Origin: Thermoplasmata archaeon
GTDB lineage: Archaea; Thermoplasmatota; Thermoplasmata; Thermoplasmatales; GCA-001856825
NCBI GenBank assembly: GCA_021793855.1
Contig: JAJYRY010000032.1
Span: forward strand, 1 to 9,565
Length of the DNA stretch: 9,565 bases
Reading direction: 5' to 3'
Both the position numbers and the translations under genes were made by a program. Numbering within the stretch: the first letter of the stretch is position 1; every line of letters starts with the position of its first letter. The notes below the pieces were generated by a model, which ran no database searches, was not told where the DNA came from, and saw only the letters and a list, made by a program, of their open reading frames with translations. This document shows positions 6,468 through 9,565 of the stretch, piece after piece.

Positions 6468-6911
6468 ATGAAAGAATTTGATGAAATTGATAATCAAATT
6501 GTTAATTATTTGATTGAGAATGGGAGAGACCGCATAACGGACATAGCGGATGGGTTAAGTCTGAACAGAGTAACAGTAGCCCAGAGGATTGAAAGATTGG
6601 TCAAGACGGGTATCATTCGCAAATTCACGATGAAACTGAACTATGAATCGCTAGGACTTGACGTACTCGCTTACGTCTTCATTTCGTTCAAGAGGAAGGG
6701 TAGCACCACCCAGGAAGAACTGGCCCAGGCCATCTCAAAAATTGGAGGCGTAGAGGAGGTCCATATCATTGCGGGAGAGTTTGACATAATTGCAAAAGTC
6801 AGGGCAAGAAATCTGAGGGAACTGGGTGAAAAGGTTGTTAACAAGATAAGGGGTTACTCTGGAGTCGAAACCACATTTTCGCACCTCGTTTTCAAGACAA
6901 TAAAGGACTGA
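6468..6911 (+). CDS. Lrp/AsnC family transcriptional regulator
   Basis: A 147-residue DNA-binding regulator of the feast/famine family, which usually forms dimers to octamers and senses amino acids. The N-terminal winged helix-turn-helix occupies about 5-60, with the helix-turn-helix at 23-44 (ITDIADGLSLNRVTVAQRI). A hinge and the RAM/AsnC ligand-binding domain follow (about 66-143), including the typical effector-loop region HIIAGEFDIIAKV (99-111). The start is ATG at 6468, about 23 bases after a strong TATA box. An in-frame TTG at 6456 lies too close to that box to be on the message. The divergent neighbour is asparagine synthetase, as with E. coli asnC and asnA, so asparagine or another amino acid as effector and control of that gene (plus itself) are reasonable inferences. 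The gene is convergent with the reductase gene, 41 bases away. Confidence 0.93.
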   Translation: MKEFDEIDNQIVNYLIENGRDRITDIADGLSLNRVTVAQRIERLVKTGIIRKFTMKLNYESLGLDVLAYVFISFKRKGSTTQEELAQAISKIGGVEEVHIIAGEFDIIAKVRARNLRELGEKVVNKIRGYSGVETTFSHLVFKTIKD

Positions 6912-6952
6912 ATGTTTTAACTCGATCCTGGTGAATAATACAGTAGCTATAT

Positions 6953-8044
6953 TTACGAAGAGATGGACTTCGAAACAAACTCCATGAGAGCCAATGGAAA
7001 CCTCAAGGGCAGTGAATAAAGCATATATAGAATAGTCTTGGATGGGTAGTCCACGTCTCCAACCCTGTTGATTCCCGAGATGCTTGAACTTGCAATCGGG
7101 ACCCAAAGCGAATAATATTTCTCATATCTGTCCAGAAGTCGTCTTATCTTGAAATCTCTACTCACCTCTGCTCCAAAGAAATTCTTCCATTTTCTCTGGT
7201 ATTCGAGCAGCACATCGTTTCCATTTTCAATGGCACTAGAGAGTGAGTTTCCGGAGTTCAGAGCGGCATAGAGACCACCGCCTGTGGTTGCCTTGCTGAG
7301 TCCCGCAGCATCTCCGATCAGGTACCCGTTTCCCCTCCCAAGTTCCGTGGGACCGATCGGAACAAGTCCTCCTCTTTTCCTCAAGATGTGGGAGCCTCCC
7401 GCCATATCTCTTACGACTCGTTCGCTGTTCAATCCGGAGGCGCCGATCTCCACTTCATCCTGGTTGGGGACCTCCCACGAAAAGAAATCCGGAGTCTTCT
7501 TTCGGTCTAGGTTTATCTTTACTCTGTCCGACTTCCTCGACAGATCAAACTGAAGTGAACTCAGTAGTTTCGGTGATTTTATCCCCAAATTCCTTCTGAC
7601 CGAACTAGCCGGTCCATCTGCTCCGATTATGTATCTCGACTCTACGATCTCGAAGCCTTTTCTTGACTTGAGAGTTGAAACTACTCTGCCCTCTTTTTGG
7701 TGGGATTCGGTAAGAGATGTAAGCAGAGACAATTCAGTTCCTTCCGATTGGGCCATTGAGGCGAGTTTTTGATCGAGAAACACTCTGTCTATTACCCTCA
7801 TTCTTTCCGACTTAAGGGAAAAGGAACCAAGCGGGGTTGATATTTCCGCAATGGATGGTCTATCAGTGACTAACTCCTCTCCAACGATATCGACAACCCT
7901 CTTGTCCACGAGTCCTGAACAGTGGTTGGGGATTCCGATCTTCTCTTTGAGATCGACCATTCTCACCCTGAACCCCTTCCTGGAGAGTTGATAGGAAACG
8001 TTGGATCCAGCAGGTCCAGCGCCTATCACGAGAACATCGTACAC
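6953..8044 (-). CDS. Geranylgeranyl reductase family FAD-dependent oxidoreductase
   Basis: A 363-residue flavoprotein of the GGR family, whose archaeal members saturate the isoprenoid chains of membrane ether lipids or polyprenyl carriers. The FAD-binding Rossmann motif VIGAGPAG (6-13) begins at once after the start. HCSG (41-44) matches the conserved Cys-containing active-site segment, GADGPAS (141-147) is the second FAD motif, PDFFSWEVP (185-193) fits the family pattern PxxYxWxFP, and YLIGDAAG (241-248) is the third FAD-contact motif. The following TTGGGLYAAL is also typical. It is somewhat shorter than the roughly 390-400 residues of the characterised Thermoplasma enzyme and may be a paralogue with another isoprenoid substrate. 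The start is GTG at 8044: the fold leaves no room for a later one, no Shine-Dalgarno is visible, and an AT-rich box lies 25-30 bases upstream. Confidence 0.9.
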   Translation of the reverse strand: MYDVLVIGAGPAGSNVSYQLSRKGFRVRMVDLKEKIGIPNHCSGLVDKRVVDIVGEELVTDRPSIAEISTPLGSFSLKSERMRVIDRVFLDQKLASMAQSEGTELSLLTSLTESHQKEGRVVSTLKSRKGFEIVESRYIIGADGPASSVRRNLGIKSPKLLSSLQFDLSRKSDRVKINLDRKKTPDFFSWEVPNQDEVEIGASGLNSERVVRDMAGGSHILRKRGGLVPIGPTELGRGNGYLIGDAAGLSKATTGGGLYAALNSGNSLSSAIENGNDVLLEYQRKWKNFFGAEVSRDFKIRRLLDRYEKYYSLWVPIASSSISGINRVGDVDYPSKTILYMLYSLPLRFPLALMEFVSKSISS

Positions 8045-8065
8045 CCGAGCCTATCAAAACTTAAG

Positions 8066-8079
8066 TATTAAAATTAAAT
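8066..8079. promoter_or_regulatory. Shared, near-symmetric TATA element for the reductase gene and rps15
   Basis: The AT-only stretch TATTAAAATTAAAT (8066-8079) contains TTAA-AA-TTAA (8068-8077), centred near 8072.5. That is about 27 bases before the rps15 ATG (8099) and about 28 bases before the reductase GTG (8044). Each distance is right for a TATA box driving a leaderless message, one in each direction. It is the most AT-rich spot between the two genes. Confidence 0.5.
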
Positions 8080-8098
8080 GGACGGGAAAGGTGCAATA

Positions 8099-8554
8099 AT
8101 GGCAAGGATGCATACTAGGAAAAGAGGAAGAGCAGGATCAAAACGTCCAATAAGAGAGGGAAAGCCCGCATGGGTTACTATGGGCAACGAAGAACTGGAC
8201 CAACTAATCATCAAGCTGAAGAAGGAAGGTCTGACCAAATCCAAACTCGGAATGGTCCTGAGAGATCAGTATGGCATCCCTAAGGTCAAGGAGATTAGGG
8301 GGGAGAGGATTTCGAAGATCCTTGAAGGAAGCGGTGTCAAGGATCAGGTGCCTGAAGATCTTGCAGCCTTAATAAATAAGGCCATAAACCTGAACAAGCA
8401 CATGAGTATCAATCCAAAGGACCTCAAGAACAGGAGAGGACTTGAACTCGTGGAAGCAAAGATCAAGAGACTTTCTGACTATTACAGGAGAAAGAGCAAG
8501 CTTCCTTCAGGTTGGAAATATTCCAGGGCCACTGCAGAATCAATTCTCAAATGA
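8099..8554 (+). CDS. rps15: Archaeal small ribosomal subunit protein S15 (eukaryotic S13 type)
   Basis: Primary 16S rRNA-binding protein of the small subunit, 151 residues. The long archaeal/eukaryotic form differs from the ~89-residue bacterial S15 by an N-terminal extension. The start MARMHTRKRGRAGSKRP fits the archaeal family. The S15 core follows, with VEAKIKRLSDYYRRK near 120-134. I chose the ATG at 8099, because the family begins exactly there. An in-frame ATG at 8078 would add seven residues and overlaps the TATA element. GGTG (8090-8093) could act as a weak ribosome binding site if there is a short leader. The stop codon overlaps the start of recJ as ATGA, so the two are co-translated; this pairing recurs in archaeal genomes. 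Confidence 0.96.
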   Translation: MARMHTRKRGRAGSKRPIREGKPAWVTMGNEELDQLIIKLKKEGLTKSKLGMVLRDQYGIPKVKEIRGERISKILEGSGVKDQVPEDLAALINKAINLNKHMSINPKDLKNRRGLELVEAKIKRLSDYYRRKSKLPSGWKYSRATAESILK

Positions 8555-9565
8555 TCTCCCTCAGTGAAGCGTATTCATCGAAGTTTGAGGAAGCCAGAAA
8601 AGTAATTGATAAGGAAGATTTTTTCAGGGTATTCAGCCATTACGACGCAGACGGAGTATCTTCTGCCCTGATTATAGCGGAGACACTCCGGAGGGCCAAC
8701 AAGAATTTTCACGTTTCGTTTCTGAGATCGATGGAGCTGGACGTGATAAGGGAGTATGGAAACGGGCCACTCATTTTAAGTGATCTCGGCTCTGACGTGC
8801 CCGAAGACCTGAGTTCGAGCGCAGTCGTGGTGATCGATCATCACTCGATATCTGATGGAACTGGAAACATGATCATAAACCTCAACCCCAGGAAGTTTGG
8901 CTATGACGGGACGAAGGAGGCGTGTTCAAGCACGGTTGCATTCATACTTTCTTTAGTCGTGGATAAATCAAATCAGGACCTTTTTCCTGCCTTCCTTGCA
9001 GGTGTCATAGGAGACAAACAGAACATCGGTGGGTTCAATGGAATAAACGGGAAAATAGTAGAAGACCTGAAGGCAAGATACCCCAGCTCCAAAGAACTGA
9101 ACCTTTTCGGGAAGACAATTTCAGAGGCGATTTACCTCTCAATAGAACCCTACTTTGATGGACTCAGTGGGAGTCAGGAAGGATCCAGGTACCTACTTGA
9201 AAATATGTCTATAGATCCAGATTCTCCCATCGCAAACCTGAGGACCGATGAAAAGGAAAAGATAGTGGATTCCCTTGCCCAGCAGCTAATCAAGCAAAAT
9301 GCTGCGAGGGAAGGGTACGAAACACTGGTATCAGACATGTTCAATTTCAAGGAGCTCGGAATGTCAGGCATTCAGCTCTCGGAATATTTTGACGCGGCCG
9401 GAAGAAACGGAAAGATGGGGCTACCCGCCTCCTGGTATATGGGATATGAGGAGGGTAAGGAGGAGATGGATGCTCTTTCAGTGAAACTCAGGAAAGAGGT
9501 ACTGGAACAAGTGAAGAAGTCATACGAGTCAAGGAAGGAAATGAAGCACTTCCACCTGGCTTACG
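8551..9565 (+). CDS. recJ: Archaeal RecJ-like DHH family phosphoesterase/nuclease (C-terminus cut by window edge)
   Basis: The frame is open from the ATG overlapping the rps15 stop codon to the right edge, giving 338 residues. The DHH-domain metal-binding motifs are in order: SHYDADG (29-35), LSDLGSD (76-82), IDHHS (95-99) and GVIGDKQ (151-157). These are the residues that hold the two metal ions in RecJ and related phosphoesterases. The C-terminal DHHA1 domain with its Gly-rich substrate motif lies mostly beyond the window. Archaeal relatives are single-strand-specific nucleases; in Thermococcales the GAN protein works with GINS in the replication complex, while others process RNA 3' ends. 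Which activity applies here cannot be told from sequence. There is no separate promoter or ribosome binding site, so translation is probably coupled to rps15. The C-terminal part seen (about 305-335) is a charged, likely helical stretch. Confidence 0.9.
   Translation, partial: MISLSEAYSSKFEEARKVIDKEDFFRVFSHYDADGVSSALIIAETLRRANKNFHVSFLRSMELDVIREYGNGPLILSDLGSDVPEDLSSSAVVVIDHHSISDGTGNMIINLNPRKFGYDGTKEACSSTVAFILSLVVDKSNQDLFPAFLAGVIGDKQNIGGFNGINGKIVEDLKARYPSSKELNLFGKTISEAIYLSIEPYFDGLSGSQEGSRYLLENMSIDPDSPIANLRTDEKEKIVDSLAQQLIKQNAAREGYETLVSDMFNFKELGMSGIQLSEYFDAAGRNGKMGLPASWYMGYEEGKEEMDALSVKLRKEVLEQVKKSYESRKEMKHFHLAY

Noticed and set aside
6735..7106. 123-codon minus-strand frame across the convergent junction
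   Set aside because: It overlaps the 3' ends of both the Lrp-type gene and the reductase gene, and has no recognisable domain.
8078..8098. Upstream ATG for S15 (adds seven residues)
   Set aside because: It lies in the AT-rich promoter element, and archaeal S15 proteins begin at the MARMH found at 8099.
1..9565. Mobile element, defence island or phage genes
   Set aside because: All recognised genes are housekeeping, transport or regulation; there are no transposase, integrase, toxin-antitoxin or terminal-repeat signs.

Overview
The window looks like a chromosomal segment of an archaeon, most likely a euryarchaeon of the Thermoplasmata type. That placement is inferred from protein content, not from a marker tree. 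The archaeal signs are a ribosomal protein S15 with the archaeal N-terminus directly overlapped by a RecJ-like DHH phosphoesterase gene, a geranylgeranyl-reductase-family flavoprotein, an asparagine synthetase derived from an aspartyl/asparaginyl-tRNA synthetase core, a one-HTH Lrp/AsnC regulator, TATA-box promoters sitting about 23-28 bases before start codons (leaderless transcripts), and a surface protein packed with N-glycosylation sequons. Base composition is moderate, a little under 50 % G+C by eye.

Left part (1-4472, minus strand): an operon for a peptide/nickel/sugar-type ABC importer, transcribed right to left as dppB, dppC, dppD, dppF. The genes are joined by 4-base overlaps or touch or nearly touch. 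dppF runs off the left edge. No substrate-binding protein gene is visible. Both ATPases carry extra charged segments inside the nucleotide-binding domain, and the one in DppD (roughly 120 residues between the Q-loop and the ABC signature) is large. The operon has a TATA box just before dppB and repeated TTGTAAGA-type words upstream.

Middle (4473-6952): a 358-base noncoding gap; a 170-residue single-span membrane protein with an outward-facing, sequon-rich beta domain (minus strand, own promoter); then the asparagine synthetase gene (minus strand), followed by an oligo-T terminator. Divergent from the synthetase, 71 bases away, is an Lrp/AsnC-family regulator on the plus strand. This layout mirrors the bacterial asnA/asnC pair and suggests that the regulator may control asparagine synthesis.

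Right part (6953-9565): the geranylgeranyl reductase homologue (minus strand) is convergent with the regulator and divergent from the rps15-recJ operon. Its start codon and that of rps15 lie almost symmetrically around one AT-rich, near-palindromic element that may serve as a two-way TATA box. recJ overlaps the rps15 stop codon and is cut by the right edge.

Most of the window is ordinary housekeeping and transport. I found no mobile element, CRISPR array, tRNA or rRNA. The parts most worth a second look are the DppD insertion, the asparagine synthetase/Lrp pair, the sequon-dense surface protein and the symmetric bidirectional promoter.
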